Assembly (NCBI GenBank): GCA_031367345.1
Contig: JANLPR010000024.1
Span: 1 to 34,528 of the forward strand
From: JADKIH01 sp031367345
GTDB lineage: Bacteria > Bacteroidota > Bacteroidia > AKYH767-A > 2013-40CM-41-45
Reading direction: 5' to 3'
DNA: 34,528 bases
The notes under the pieces are model-generated. The model was not told the DNA's origin and did no database searches. It saw only the letters and a program-made list of their open reading frames with translations. The first letter of the stretch is position 1. Every line of letters begins with the position of its first letter. Positions 1-8,506 of the stretch are shown here, piece by piece. A program made the position numbers and the translations under genes.

Positions 1-1137
1 AGTAAAATGAAAACCAAAACTTCCATTAAATGGGTACGGATCTACCGGATAATTGTAACTCGAATCAGAAGCTGAACCAATATTGGTCATATTGCAATTG
101 AGCGAATCAAATCCAAAAAAAACATTCCCGCCTATCCCTAAAATTCTTCCATTAAAAGAACTCATCCCTGTGCACCAATCTACGCTGCGGTAATTTGTAA
201 AAGTTGAAATACTCGAATCCATTCTTACAAAAATAGAATAATAATAATAGTTATTATTTGAAAATAAATAATCTCCATTTGAAAATTTTGCAAAATACGG
301 CCCGCCTTCAACTGACCACACAACTTGCCCGGTCGAATCAACGCGATAGACCGTATATCGCATTGAGAATTGAGTCCGACACAAATTTGAAAAAATAAAT
401 CCTCCGTCATTCAATGCAACCCCTTTCTTGCCGGCATTTCCGTCATCATTTGTCGTAAACCCATTATAAACTTTTGACCACTGCGATACTGTTAAAGATG
501 TATCAGTTTTAATTCCAAAATTCATCGCTGTGTGATCAAACGAGTTATAACTTGTTCCACTTATAAATAAATTTCCATCCGTCAATACTATTGGCGCTGC
601 ATAATCATACAAATTTCCACCACCCATTCCTCTATAACTATAACCGGAAGAATCAAAAAGAATTAAGTATCCATCGCCAGGATATACATCGGTAGAAATT
701 GCAAATGACGAATTGTTTATAAATGAAATATCTTTAAACGAGTAGTTTCCTAATCCGAATAAATACTTCTTTTGCCATTGTATGTTACCGTCACGATCCA
801 TTTCAATGATTAATCCCACAAAGTGCCCTGTTGTATCTTTGAGACTACCGGCTACAAGTATTCGCGTACTGTCGAATGAAAGTGTTACAGCAAAGAACTG
901 AACCGACAAACTATCTTCAAACGTTTTACTCCAGATCGTATCGCCAAAGACATTCGCTCGTAAAATAACACCACTCGAAATGGAAGTGCTGACGAAACCT
1001 ACTATAAGAACCGATGAATCGCTATCTTTAATCATGGCAGATAGTGCAACGTTTTGCGAGTTTGCAAGCTTATGAAAATCAGCTGCCGCACACTGAATAG
1101 AATACACAAACAAAAAACCAAGAGTACATAATTTCAT
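1..1137 (-). CDS. Exported beta-propeller-like protein, 3' end cut by the window
   Basis: The frame is open from the ATG at 1137 to the left edge (379 codons), so the C-terminus is missing. The N-terminus is a signal peptide (MKLCTLGFLFVYSIQCAAA), so the product is exported. The body carries loosely repeated strands of the kind ILRANVFGDTIWSKTF, IIEMDRDGNIQWQKKY and VYRVDSTGQVVWS, each a hydrophobic strand followed by a D/G turn and a Trp. This resembles the repeat blades of Bacteroidota T9SS cargo proteins, and the gene at 2723 has the same pattern (ALLAKLDSAGNTLWEKYY). I infer a secreted propeller-like protein with a T9SS tail beyond the window, but that tail is not visible. A near-consensus promoter lies directly against the start codon. 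No function can be named. Confidence 0.8.
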   Translation of the reverse strand, partial: MKLCTLGFLFVYSIQCAAADFHKLANSQNVALSAMIKDSDSSVLIVGFVSTSISSGVILRANVFGDTIWSKTFEDSLSVQFFAVTLSFDSTRILVAGSLKDTTGHFVGLIIEMDRDGNIQWQKKYLFGLGNYSFKDISFINNSSFAISTDVYPGDGYLILFDSSGYSYRGMGGGNLYDYAAPIVLTDGNLFISGTSYNSFDHTAMNFGIKTDTSLTVSQWSKVYNGFTTNDDGNAGKKGVALNDGGFIFSNLCRTQFSMRYTVYRVDSTGQVVWSVEGGPYFAKFSNGDYLFSNNNYYYYSIFVRMDSSISTFTNYRSVDWCTGMSSFNGRILGIGGNVFFGFDSLNCNMTNIGSASDSSYNYPVDPYPFNGSFGFHFT

Positions 1138-1140
1138 TTT

Positions 1141-1171
1141 CAAAATTATCAAATATCAAATTTGTTTCAAA
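1141..1171 (-). promoter_or_regulatory. Bacteroidota-type promoter abutting the start codon
   Basis: On the minus strand, TTTG (1171-1168), a 19-nt spacer and TAATTTTG (1148-1141) match the -33/-7 consensus at every fixed position. The -7 box ends 3 nt before the ATG at 1137, so transcription would begin at or next to the start codon. This is a pattern match, not a mapped start. Confidence 0.45.
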
Positions 1172-1709
1172 CTTTCACTTCTCTTTTTGGAGCTGACTCC
1201 AATAAAAAATAAATGTTCAGATAAATATAAGATTATTTTTAAATCGAATCATAATAATTATTTAAAATTCTTAATTAAATGTTTTAAAGAAAAAATATCA
1301 GGCAGTTTTTAAAAGAATCCAAATTCTTACTTTACAAAATAATCAAATCAAGAAAATTTCACAAGCATCAATACGGGATTTACATTTAAACGCCTCTTAA
1401 CCGATTTTTCTAGCAATTTGATTGTAAAAAAATAATTCCTCTTCAAATTGTAAAAAAGCAAACAAACAATTGCCTTGTCTTTTTTTCTGTTATTCACAAT
1501 GCTAGTGAATAAATAATTAACAGGCACAATCTTTCCAACCCATTTTAAATAGTAAATTGTAGTACTGATTATTTCCGAAAATGTTTGCACTACCTATTAA
1601 ATAAAATATAATTAAAAATTAGCTGATGGTCTTTGGGTTAGAGAAAACTCAAATTAAAAGCTAACACAATTTTCTAAAATATCTAATCAATAATTAAAAA
1701 TCAACTATT
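1172..1709. other. Gene-free AT-rich gap
   Basis: This region separates the divergent genes at 1137 (minus) and 1710 (plus). It is very AT-rich with many poly-A/T runs. The only open frame of note (1590-1348, minus, GTG start) encodes a basic 80-residue peptide without a recognisable domain, and I do not call it a gene. I see no hairpin terminator or repeat here. Confidence 0.5.
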
Positions 1710-2468
1710 ATGAGCGATCAAGTTTTATGGGACAGAGTAGCACCGGTTTATGAAGATGAAGTTTTTGATGTTTACAAAAGCGACAAGAAAGGTGTTCTAA
1801 AAAAAATGGTTCAAAGCCATGCAAACAAAACTCACTTAGCAATCGATTTTGGTTGTGGTCTTGGAAAAGCGTTGCCTATGTTATCGCCGTTGTTTAAAGA
1901 AATTGTAGCTGTTGATGTATCTCAAAACCTACTCGACATGGCAGAGAAACTTAATTTTAAGAATGTTCATTTACATCAAGCTGATCTTGCAGAAAAAAAA
2001 GTGAAATTGCCTAAAGCTGAATTTTTATTGTGTTGCAATGTTTCGATCTCTTCAAACAATGCACGCAACTTTCAAATGCTACGCAATGCAATGAATTCAC
2101 TTAAGATTGGGGGAACAGCAGTTTTTGTTCTTCCTTCGTTAGAGTCTATGTCGTTTGCTACTTGGATGCTGATTAAAATTTATCAGAAACAAGGAGTAAA
2201 ATTTAACGACATTCCAAAACAAGACATCAGTCATTTGTCGCCGGAATTCCATCCTGTTTTTAAAGATGGCGTTTTCAATATTGAAGACACTCCTACAAAA
2301 CATTATTTATTACCTGAAATTATTTCCTTTTTTAATAACGATAGGTTTCAAATTGAAACGATTGATCGAATTGAATACGACTGGGGAACTGAATTAGACG
2401 AACTACCAAAAAATGTGAAAGCAGCAGACCCTTGGGACTGGTTAGTGGAAGTTAAAAGGATTGGATAA
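1710..2468 (+). CDS. Class I SAM-dependent methyltransferase
   Basis: The protein has 252 aa and no signal peptide or membrane segment, so it is cytoplasmic. The Rossmann-fold SAM site is clear. Motif I is AIDFGCGLGKALP (residues 44-56), an acidic strand follows (IVAVDVSQNLLDMAEKL, with Asp69 expected to bind the ribose hydroxyls), and then a QADLAEKK segment (about 91-98) and the motif IV strand FLLCCNVSIS (about 105-114). These features fit the Methyltransf_11/25 group. The C-terminal half (DIPKQDISHLSPEFHP onward) is probably the substrate cap, but nothing there identifies the substrate. The gene stands alone, with a hairpin terminator just downstream, so context gives no pathway. Confidence 0.88.
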   Translation: MSDQVLWDRVAPVYEDEVFDVYKSDKKGVLKKMVQSHANKTHLAIDFGCGLGKALPMLSPLFKEIVAVDVSQNLLDMAEKLNFKNVHLHQADLAEKKVKLPKAEFLLCCNVSISSNNARNFQMLRNAMNSLKIGGTAVFVLPSLESMSFATWMLIKIYQKQGVKFNDIPKQDISHLSPEFHPVFKDGVFNIEDTPTKHYLLPEIISFFNNDRFQIETIDRIEYDWGTELDELPKNVKAADPWDWLVEVKRIG

Positions 2469-2520
2469 TTTTTCTGCCACCTTCTAAAATAAATTAGACA
2501 GATATTATTAATGGAGTTTC

Positions 2521-2565
2521 AAATAAATAAGCCCTGAACACATCGAGTGGATAGGGCTTGTTTAT
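2521..2565 (+). terminator. Hairpin terminator after the methyltransferase
   Basis: AAATAAATAAGCCCT (2521-2535) pairs with AGGGCTTGTTTAT (2553-2565), with one G-U wobble. The 17-nt loop contains an inner CAC/GTG pair. The lower stem is A/U-rich, but no long U tract follows. The position 50 nt after the stop at 2468 fits a terminator. Confidence 0.6.
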
Positions 2566-2722
2566 GTAACATTATTTTAAAGTCAAATATTCGTCTATAG
2601 AAAAAAGTTTAATTCGATGTTTCATCAATAGACAGAATTCAAACGTTGTTTTTTTTCATCAAACAAGTCGTAGAATGAAGAAATAGCTTTATATTCGTTT
2701 AACCTTTTATATCCTTATTTCT

Positions 2723-4555
2723 ATGAAAAAATATTCGACACTCTTATTATTGCTATTGCCATTCTTATTAAATGCTCAGATTACTTGGGAACGTCCATAT
2801 GGAAATGTAACCCATTTAAGTATTAACGATATTATTGAAGGTCCTAACAATAGCTATTATATCTGTGGTCATGACACTTCAAATTCAACTACCAGAGCAT
2901 TGCTTGCCAAACTCGACAGTGCAGGAAATACATTATGGGAAAAATATTATACCGTTCAAGATTCTGATTACCAATTTGACCATATCTTGCTTTTAGACAC
3001 TTCGCTCATTATACAATCGGCTTCGTATGCACATGTAAATGGTTACTACGCTGTGCCGAAAATATTAAAAACAGATTTATCAGGAATTGCGTTTGATAGT
3101 ATTTATTCAGATATAACAGGCGTTTACAACGATACAAGAAATGTATCTCTTCATCACGGAGCAAACAATACTTTCTGGGCAGTTACCTACATTGGAACCA
3201 CCGGCATATCGAATATTGTGGATTACACTCGAAGAAATTTTGATCTGCAACTTATACGTAATAAATCCTTTGGTGCTTTTTACGATTTCAATTATTCTTT
3301 CAATAAAAATGGTGAAAAGATAAACGATTTTTTTATTGAAGAACCAGATTCTAGTACACACATACTTTCACAACGGGACCATGTATCACTCTATGACACA
3401 ACCGGCACATTGATCTTAGACACCGCTTATTTGAATCTACCTAAATCCTCTCAACTACTGCTTAACGACGACGGAAGCTATAATTTATTTTATAACCATG
3501 CCGACACATTAACAATAAGACGTTTTAATAATAGCGGTGTACAGCAACAAATTTCTTTTATTAAAAAACCTATATCTTACATTTATCCCCCAACACAAGC
3601 AATCGATACCGGGTACTTTTTATTTAATGGGATTTACAATTTAGCATTGAATACTTACTCATACACCATGTATAAATTAAATAATTCGGACGATACAATC
3701 TGGTCGCAAACATTATCATTGCCTTACGGAATTAGCTACATTACCATGCAGGCAACTTCTGATGGCGGTGTTATACTACTCTTTCCAACAAATTATTATG
3801 GTGATAGTCTAAGTTATTTTATGAAGTTTGGACCTAATGGTGAGCGCTTCCCTTATAGTTTACAAACCAACAAATCGATTTACTGCTCGGGCGATACAGT
3901 ACAACTAACAACGCTCTATACTGCTTCAAGTTATTTATGGACTACAGGAGAGATAACTCCTTTTCTAAATGTAACCTCAACTGGAAATTATGGAGTAACA
4001 GTTATTGATTCATTGGGCAGCAGCTATACCGTTGCACCAATTCCAATTACATTCGATAGTCTACAACAACTTGTGCTCAACGATGTTCATACATGCCAAA
4101 CATCAGTATCATTGTATAATTCACAAAGCGGAGCAAATACATATTGGAGTACCGATGGAATAAATTATTCGTGGGTTTATCCCGGCTACTTTACGACTAC
4201 TATCGTTCCGGATACATTACCAATTTGGCTAATAGAACAAAAAAGAAGTGGTTGCAGAACGATGGATTCAGCTTTTATTTATTTTGATAATTGCTCGGGA
4301 GTGTCTTCTATTTATTCCGACACAAAATTACTTCAAGTACATTCATCGTTAAGCTCAATCACAGTACAATCAAACAGCAGTAGTAATTTTTCTCGGCTTT
4401 ACTTACTTTCAGTAGATGGCAAACTTATATTCGAACAATTGGTAAATGATAATTTAATTGAAATTAACACTGAAAAATTAACTCCTGGAATATATATTTT
4501 AAAATGTATAGTAGATAACAATTTTGTAACAAAAAAATTAGTGCTTATCCATTAG
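2723..4555 (+). CDS. T9SS cargo protein with propeller-like repeats and C-terminal sorting domain
   Basis: The protein has 610 aa. The signal peptide MKKYSTLLLLLLPFLLNAQ ends in the A-Q typical of Bacteroidota exported proteins. Residues about 20-400 contain repeated strand-turn units such as ALLAKLDSAGNTLWEKYY, a layout common in T9SS cargo of this phylum. Residues about 405-440 form an Ig-like stretch (SSYLWTTGEITPFLNVTSTG). The last 80 residues match the sorting-domain shape: LYLLSVDGKLIFEQ, then INTEKLTPGIYILKC, ending KKLVLIH. The usual YPNP motif at the start of that domain is missing, so the signal is somewhat degenerate. The gene converges on the fibronectin gene across a strong two-way terminator. 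Substrate or adhesion role is unknown. Confidence 0.85.
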   Translation: MKKYSTLLLLLLPFLLNAQITWERPYGNVTHLSINDIIEGPNNSYYICGHDTSNSTTRALLAKLDSAGNTLWEKYYTVQDSDYQFDHILLLDTSLIIQSASYAHVNGYYAVPKILKTDLSGIAFDSIYSDITGVYNDTRNVSLHHGANNTFWAVTYIGTTGISNIVDYTRRNFDLQLIRNKSFGAFYDFNYSFNKNGEKINDFFIEEPDSSTHILSQRDHVSLYDTTGTLILDTAYLNLPKSSQLLLNDDGSYNLFYNHADTLTIRRFNNSGVQQQISFIKKPISYIYPPTQAIDTGYFLFNGIYNLALNTYSYTMYKLNNSDDTIWSQTLSLPYGISYITMQATSDGGVILLFPTNYYGDSLSYFMKFGPNGERFPYSLQTNKSIYCSGDTVQLTTLYTASSYLWTTGEITPFLNVTSTGNYGVTVIDSLGSSYTVAPIPITFDSLQQLVLNDVHTCQTSVSLYNSQSGANTYWSTDGINYSWVYPGYFTTTIVPDTLPIWLIEQKRSGCRTMDSAFIYFDNCSGVSSIYSDTKLLQVHSSLSSITVQSNSSSNFSRLYLLSVDGKLIFEQLVNDNLIEINTEKLTPGIYILKCIVDNNFVTKKLVLIH

Positions 4556-4575
4556 TTCTTGGGAATTATTTTTTC

Positions 4576-4757
4576 GCTTGTTGGAGGTGTGCGACGGATT
4601 ACAAATCCATCGCAGCTTGTTGGAGGTGTGCGACGGATTACAAATTTGTTGGAGCTTGTTGGAGGTATGCCTCGGATTACAAATTTGTTGGAGCTTGTTG
4701 GAGGCGTGCGACGGATTACAAATTTGTTGGAGCTTGTTGGAGGTATGCGACGGATTA
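4576..4757. repeat. 39-bp tandem repeat array, about 4.7 copies, palindrome-derived
   Basis: Head-to-tail 39-bp units start at 4576, 4615, 4654, 4693 and 4732, the last one partial. Each begins GCTTGTTGGAGG and contains GACGGATTACAAAT (CTCGGATTACAAAT in unit 3). In unit 1 the core is an imperfect palindrome (GCGACGGATT-ACA-AATCCATCGC). In units 2-4 the right arm has become AATTTGTTGGA and no longer pairs. The period is a multiple of three, so both strands read as open frames of a 13-residue repeat; these are not genes. Related copies lie at 6952-7056 on the other side of the fibronectin gene. There are no unique spacers, so this is not a CRISPR array. Confidence 0.93.
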
Positions 4758-4774
4758 AGAATATATTCATAAAT

Positions 4775-4812
4775 AAAAAGAGGCGTGCAATTAATTTGCA
4801 CGCCTCTTTTTT
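4775..4812. terminator. Bidirectional intrinsic terminator
   Basis: AAAAAGAGGCGTGCAA (4775-4790) and its perfect complement (4796-4811) form a 16-bp stem with a 5-nt loop, and T runs follow on both strands. It serves the convergent genes ending at 4555 (plus) and 4830 (minus). Confidence 0.93.
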
Positions 4813-4829
4813 ATTGTTGAATAATCCTA

Positions 4830-6914
4830 TCAGTTACGAATAAATATTTTCTGCTTTTCAAAAATATCTTTACCTGTAATTTGAATAAAATACAAACCAT
4901 CCTGAAGCCGATTTGTATTTATCTCAATCTGATTATTCCCTTCATTAATCTGTTGCATCATTTGTAAAGCAGATACACCATACTGATCGAATAACTCAAT
5001 CTTCAATTCCGATTTAGTTGCCGATTCAACCGGAATATAAAATTGTGGTCCCGCCGGATTAGGGTAAACTTTTGACATAGCCATTAGTGAAGTGAAGAAA
5101 GCAGAAGGCGACCATGTACTAAAAACATTTGTTGATGCACTTGTTGAACAATTACCTCGAACCTGAAATTCGTATACGGTACTTGATAACAATCCGGAAA
5201 CCAATATTGAATTCGTAAGCGAAGTAGCACTCATCCAGTTCAATGAATTTGCCGGACGATATCTGATTTCATATCGATATGCGCCGGTTGAGTTCCAATT
5301 CAATTGCGCTCTGAATGTAGTTACATTGGTTGCATTCAACCCTGTTGGTGAAACACAACTTGTAGAAGGACAACTTTGTGTTGTGAAATATTGACTAGGC
5401 GAAAACGATCCACCTGAATTGATTGTCCCTGCCGAAGAACATGCTGAAGCTACTTGCCATTCGTATGAGGTATTGCAAATTAAATTACCTAACGTAACAG
5501 AAATATTTTGTGATGTAATTGTTATCCAACCTGCATTAGGAATAGCAGGACGATAATGAATTATGTATGCTCCTGCTCCACTTACAGCATTCCATGAAAC
5601 CACTGCAGAGTTAAACACTACAGAAGTACTCAAAAGTCCTGTTGGAGTTGGGCAGACACTCTGACAAGGGGCCGTTGTAAATGTCATAATGGAAGAGTTC
5701 GCTCCAACACTTCCGGATGCAGTACTGCAGAATGATTGTATTCTCCACTGATATGTAGTGTTACATAAGAGATTCGACAACGTGAAAATTGTATTCTGAG
5801 AAATCATCGATGTCCAATTGGTAGGAACAGTTGAGATAGGTCGGTATTGAACATTATAATATATGTTTCCTGGCGAAGCAGTCCAACTAAGTATTACAGT
5901 ATTCAAATTAACGATACTTGAGACCAACGCTGTTGCCGCTAGACAAGTATTGATTGGACACACAAGAGTAGTAAAGAATTGACTGGGAGAAAATGCACTG
6001 CCGGAATTTATTCCACCTGATGTAGAACAAATGGTTTGCACTTGCCATTCATACGCTGTATTACATAGTAAATTTCCAAGCGTTACAGATGTTGTTTGCG
6101 TTGTTAAAGTCTGCCATGGTGTATTTGGAGCGTTTGCCGGGCGATAATGAATTACATAGGCAATGCCACCACTAACTGTTGTCCAAGATGCTTGAGCAGA
6201 ATTCAACGTAATGTTAGTTGTAGTTAACCCTGTTGGAACTTGGCAAACGGTAACACATGCAGCAGTTGTAAAAGTTACACTTGCAGAGAATGTACTAACA
6301 TTGCCTGCTGCGGTTCCGCAAACAGATTGAACTTGCCATTCGTAAGCTGTATTGCAAAGTAAATTTGTTAATGTGAAAGTTGTGCCTTGTGAGATTTGAG
6401 AAGTCCAATTGGTTGGAATTGAAGAAACAGGCCGATACTGAATGTTATAAACCTGCGCACCAGATACTGATGCCCAACTCAAAATTGCACTATTTGCATT
6501 GAGTATGCTCGACACTAACGAAGTTGGAGCAATACAAATAGGCGTTGTACATAAGGCAGTAGTAAAATTTTGACTTGTCGTAAAAGCACTCAATGAATTA
6601 ATAGAACCAACATTTGAACAAATGGATTGAACTTGCCATTCGTAAGTAGTACTGCAAAGTAAATTTGGAATTGTAGTTGTAGTAAACTGCGTAGTAATTT
6701 GTTGCCAAGCAGTAGATGACGAACCGACTGGTCGAAGCCGTACATTGTAACCGGAGGCCCCATTATTACCGACCCAATTTAATACAACAGTGGTTGGAAC
6801 TAAGGCAGATGACGTTAAAGCTGTAGGAGGATTGCATGATATTGTTTGCGCATTGCCTTGACTAAGAAACGACATACAAAATGCGATCAGCAGCAAGTAA
6901 AAGTTAACTCTCAT
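4830..6914 (-). CDS. Six-domain fibronectin type III protein with T9SS sorting tail
   Basis: The protein has 694 aa. A signal peptide (1-23, ending GNAQ) is followed by six fibronectin type III domains at about 28-119, 128-218, 225-317, 325-415, 422-513 and 521-609. Each shows the conserved SW/NW strand, a YRP or RP strand and a L-L/S-x-T-x-YE/QW strand. Most domains have a Cys pair (LLCNTAYEWQVQSVC), and adjacent domains are joined by a C-x2-4-C linker, which suggests a disulphide-braced rod. The tail (YPNP at 617-620, then LKIELFDQYG and INTNRLQDGLYFIQIT) is a standard type A sorting domain. Domains 2/4 and 3/5 are near-copies exactly 197 residues apart. The likely role is a surface adhesin or binding rod; the ligand is unknown. 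Confidence 0.92.
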   Translation of the reverse strand: MRVNFYLLLIAFCMSFLSQGNAQTISCNPPTALTSSALVPTTVVLNWVGNNGASGYNVRLRPVGSSSTAWQQITTQFTTTTIPNLLCSTTYEWQVQSICSNVGSINSLSAFTTSQNFTTALCTTPICIAPTSLVSSILNANSAILSWASVSGAQVYNIQYRPVSSIPTNWTSQISQGTTFTLTNLLCNTAYEWQVQSVCGTAAGNVSTFSASVTFTTAACVTVCQVPTGLTTTNITLNSAQASWTTVSGGIAYVIHYRPANAPNTPWQTLTTQTTSVTLGNLLCNTAYEWQVQTICSTSGGINSGSAFSPSQFFTTLVCPINTCLAATALVSSIVNLNTVILSWTASPGNIYYNVQYRPISTVPTNWTSMISQNTIFTLSNLLCNTTYQWRIQSFCSTASGSVGANSSIMTFTTAPCQSVCPTPTGLLSTSVVFNSAVVSWNAVSGAGAYIIHYRPAIPNAGWITITSQNISVTLGNLICNTSYEWQVASACSSAGTINSGGSFSPSQYFTTQSCPSTSCVSPTGLNATNVTTFRAQLNWNSTGAYRYEIRYRPANSLNWMSATSLTNSILVSGLLSSTVYEFQVRGNCSTSASTNVFSTWSPSAFFTSLMAMSKVYPNPAGPQFYIPVESATKSELKIELFDQYGVSALQMMQQINEGNNQIEINTNRLQDGLYFIQITGKDIFEKQKIFIRN

Positions 6915-6951
6915 GATTGATTGTTTTTTTGATTATTTAATAATTGTTTAT

Positions 6952-7056
6952 GACGGATTGCTAATCCATGAACTGAACTTTCTTTTTAGTGCTCGACGGA
7001 TTACAAATCCGTCGGAGCTTGTTGGAGGCGTGCGATTGATTACAAATCCGTCGGTG
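6952..7056. repeat. Second cluster of the palindromic repeat, including a REP-like hairpin
   Basis: Three related copies lie between the fibronectin gene start and the SPFH gene end. The first is GACGGATTGCTAATCCATG (6952-6970). The second is a strong palindrome in which GCTCGACGGATT (6991-7002), loop ACA, pairs with AATCCGTCGGAGC (7006-7018) leaving one bulged base. The third is GCGATTGATTACAAATCCGTC (7032-7052), a weaker palindrome. Copies two and three are joined by the GCTTGTTGGAGGCGTGCG segment that is also found in the array at 4576-4757. With no other obvious terminator after the SPFH gene, the central hairpin could protect or end that transcript. Confidence 0.88.
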
Positions 7057-7077
7057 CGACATAAAAACGCGCATACT

Positions 7078-8019
7078 TTATTTTACTAATTTCTGTGCTT
7101 CACCGGGAAATTTACTGATCACTGATGTAACACTTGAAATTACGCCTGCAATGTCGGACAGATCGGCCGGAACAATCATTGTGTTATTCGTCTTTGCTAA
7201 CTTTCCAAACTCTGTTAAATATTGTTCTGCAATGCGAAGGTTAACGGCATTCAACCCGCCTTCTGAATTGATCGCTAAAGCAATTTCTCTGATTCCCTTT
7301 GCGGTTGCAATAGCTACCATTTCAATTTCAGAAGACTTACCCGATGCTTCATTAATACGTCGCTGCTTTTCACCTTCTGATCGTGCAATCGCCTCTTGTT
7401 TGTCACCCTCAGCCCTGTTAATCTTTGCTTGTTTATCACCTTCCGATTCTGCAATCAGCGCCCGCTTTTCTCTTTCAGCACGCATCTGTTTTTCCATTGC
7501 ATCTTTGATACTTTGTGGAGGAGAAATATTCTTTACCTCATAACGAGAAACTTTTATTCCCCATGGTCCACTTGCTTTATCTACGGCTTCTACAATACTT
7601 CCATTCACTGTTTCACGCTCTTCAAAGGTTTTATCTAATTCCATTTTACCAATTACACTTCTCATCGTTGTTTGAGAAATCTGAACAACAGCAAATTTAT
7701 AATTATCGATTCCGTAAGATGCTTTTTGAGGATCGATCACTTGCAAGTATAATATTCCATCAACTTCAACGGCAATATTATCTTTCGTTATACAAATTTG
7801 TGAGGCAACATCTATCGCTTGCTCTTTTAAATTCTGACGGTACGAAACTTTGTCGATAAATGGAATTAGAATATGAAATCCTGCATCCAATGTGCGACTG
7901 TATTTCCCCAATCTTTCTACTATATACACCGATCGTTGCGGAACAACTTTGAACGTAGATAAAAAAGAAATAAATAAGGCAATAATTAAAAGGACTAGAA
8001 TGGTTGTTGATGCTGTCAT
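7078..8019 (-). CDS. SPFH/band 7 (stomatin/prohibitin-like) membrane protein
   Basis: The protein has 313 aa. One N-terminal membrane segment (about residues 5-25) leads into the SPFH domain: VPQRSVYIVERLGKYSRTLD, then HILIPFIDKV, then the ITKDNIAVEVDGILYLQV strand. The domain end KNISPPQSIKDAMEKQMRAE is typical of the QmcA/stomatin-like branch. It is followed by a charged coiled coil of repeated EGDKQAxIxRAEG units (about 190-225). The family forms large membrane-bound rings linked to membrane microdomains and FtsH-type proteolysis. The gene overlaps the preceding NfeD gene by 4 bases (ATGA), a classical NfeD-SPFH operon. The start follows from this overlap. Confidence 0.95.
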   Translation of the reverse strand: MTASTTILVLLIIALFISFLSTFKVVPQRSVYIVERLGKYSRTLDAGFHILIPFIDKVSYRQNLKEQAIDVASQICITKDNIAVEVDGILYLQVIDPQKASYGIDNYKFAVVQISQTTMRSVIGKMELDKTFEERETVNGSIVEAVDKASGPWGIKVSRYEVKNISPPQSIKDAMEKQMRAEREKRALIAESEGDKQAKINRAEGDKQEAIARSEGEKQRRINEASGKSSEIEMVAIATAKGIREIALAINSEGGLNAVNLRIAEQYLTEFGKLAKTNNTMIVPADLSDIAGVISSVTSVISKFPGEAQKLVK

Positions 8020-8462
8020 TGCGATGCTTTTTTTGATTTTACAATTAATGTTATACTGTCATTACCTACTATGATAACGTTTTCTCCTTTTTCAATTTGA
8101 TCGGTTGATTGTGCTCCCCAGCTAATTCCTCTGAATTCAACTTTGCCATTTTCATCTGGCCCAAATGAACTTTCTGCAATTGCACTTTTTCCTATAAATT
8201 CATCTTCAATTTCACTGCCTCCTTTTCTTGTCCATAATAATTTACTCATCCACTTACGCAGAAAAATTATTGAAAGGACTGAACTTACAATAAAACTGAT
8301 TAGTTGACTATTGATACTTAAATCGAAAAAAAGCGTCAATAAAGAAACGATCCACGCTCCAAGAGCAAAAAAGAAAAGTATCAATCCGGGCATTACAAAT
8401 TCTAAAAGCATCAGCACAAAGCCGACTACAAACCAAACTACCGAAGGATTGTTGAAATTCAT
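8016..8462 (-). CDS. NfeD-like membrane protein
   Basis: The protein has 148 aa from the ATG at 8462. A longer frame begins at a TTG at 8501, but the -7 element CAAAAATA (8499-8506) covers that TTG, and ATG is the normal choice. Three or four hydrophobic helices fill residues about 5-75 (WFVVGFVLMLLEFVMPGLIL; ALGAWIVSLLTLFF; FIVSSVLSIIFL). They are followed by a soluble OB-fold-like C-terminus (IGKSAIAESSFGPDENGKVEF... VIIVGNDSITLIVK). This is the short NfeD type, which pairs with SPFH proteins and is thought to modulate their assembly. Its stop overlaps the SPFH start, so the two are translationally coupled. Confidence 0.92.
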   Translation of the reverse strand: MNFNNPSVVWFVVGFVLMLLEFVMPGLILFFFALGAWIVSLLTLFFDLSINSQLISFIVSSVLSIIFLRKWMSKLLWTRKGGSEIEDEFIGKSAIAESSFGPDENGKVEFRGISWGAQSTDQIEKGENVIIVGNDSITLIVKSKKASQ

Positions 8463-8498
8463 TATTTTATATGGCAAATAATTAGGATTTACCACGAC

Positions 8499-8506
8499 CA
8501 AAAATA
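8499..8506 (-). promoter_or_regulatory. -7 promoter element of the NfeD-SPFH operon
   Basis: The minus-strand reading TATTTTTG matches TAnnTTTG exactly, 37 nt upstream of the ATG at 8462. No good TTTG is present at the usual 19-21 nt distance, so only the -7 half is supported. Confidence 0.35.

Noticed and set aside
1348..1590. 80-residue leftward frame in the first gap.
   Set aside because: It has a GTG start, no recognisable domain, and composition that fits chance opening in AT-rich DNA.
4576..4757. Possible CRISPR array.
   Set aside because: Units are contiguous with no unique spacers, and no cas genes are present.
4538..4843. Several overlapping open frames on both strands encoding repeated 13-residue units.
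   Set aside because: They are produced by the 39-bp tandem repeat (multiple of three, no stops) and one runs through the terminator stem; there is no domain or signal peptide.
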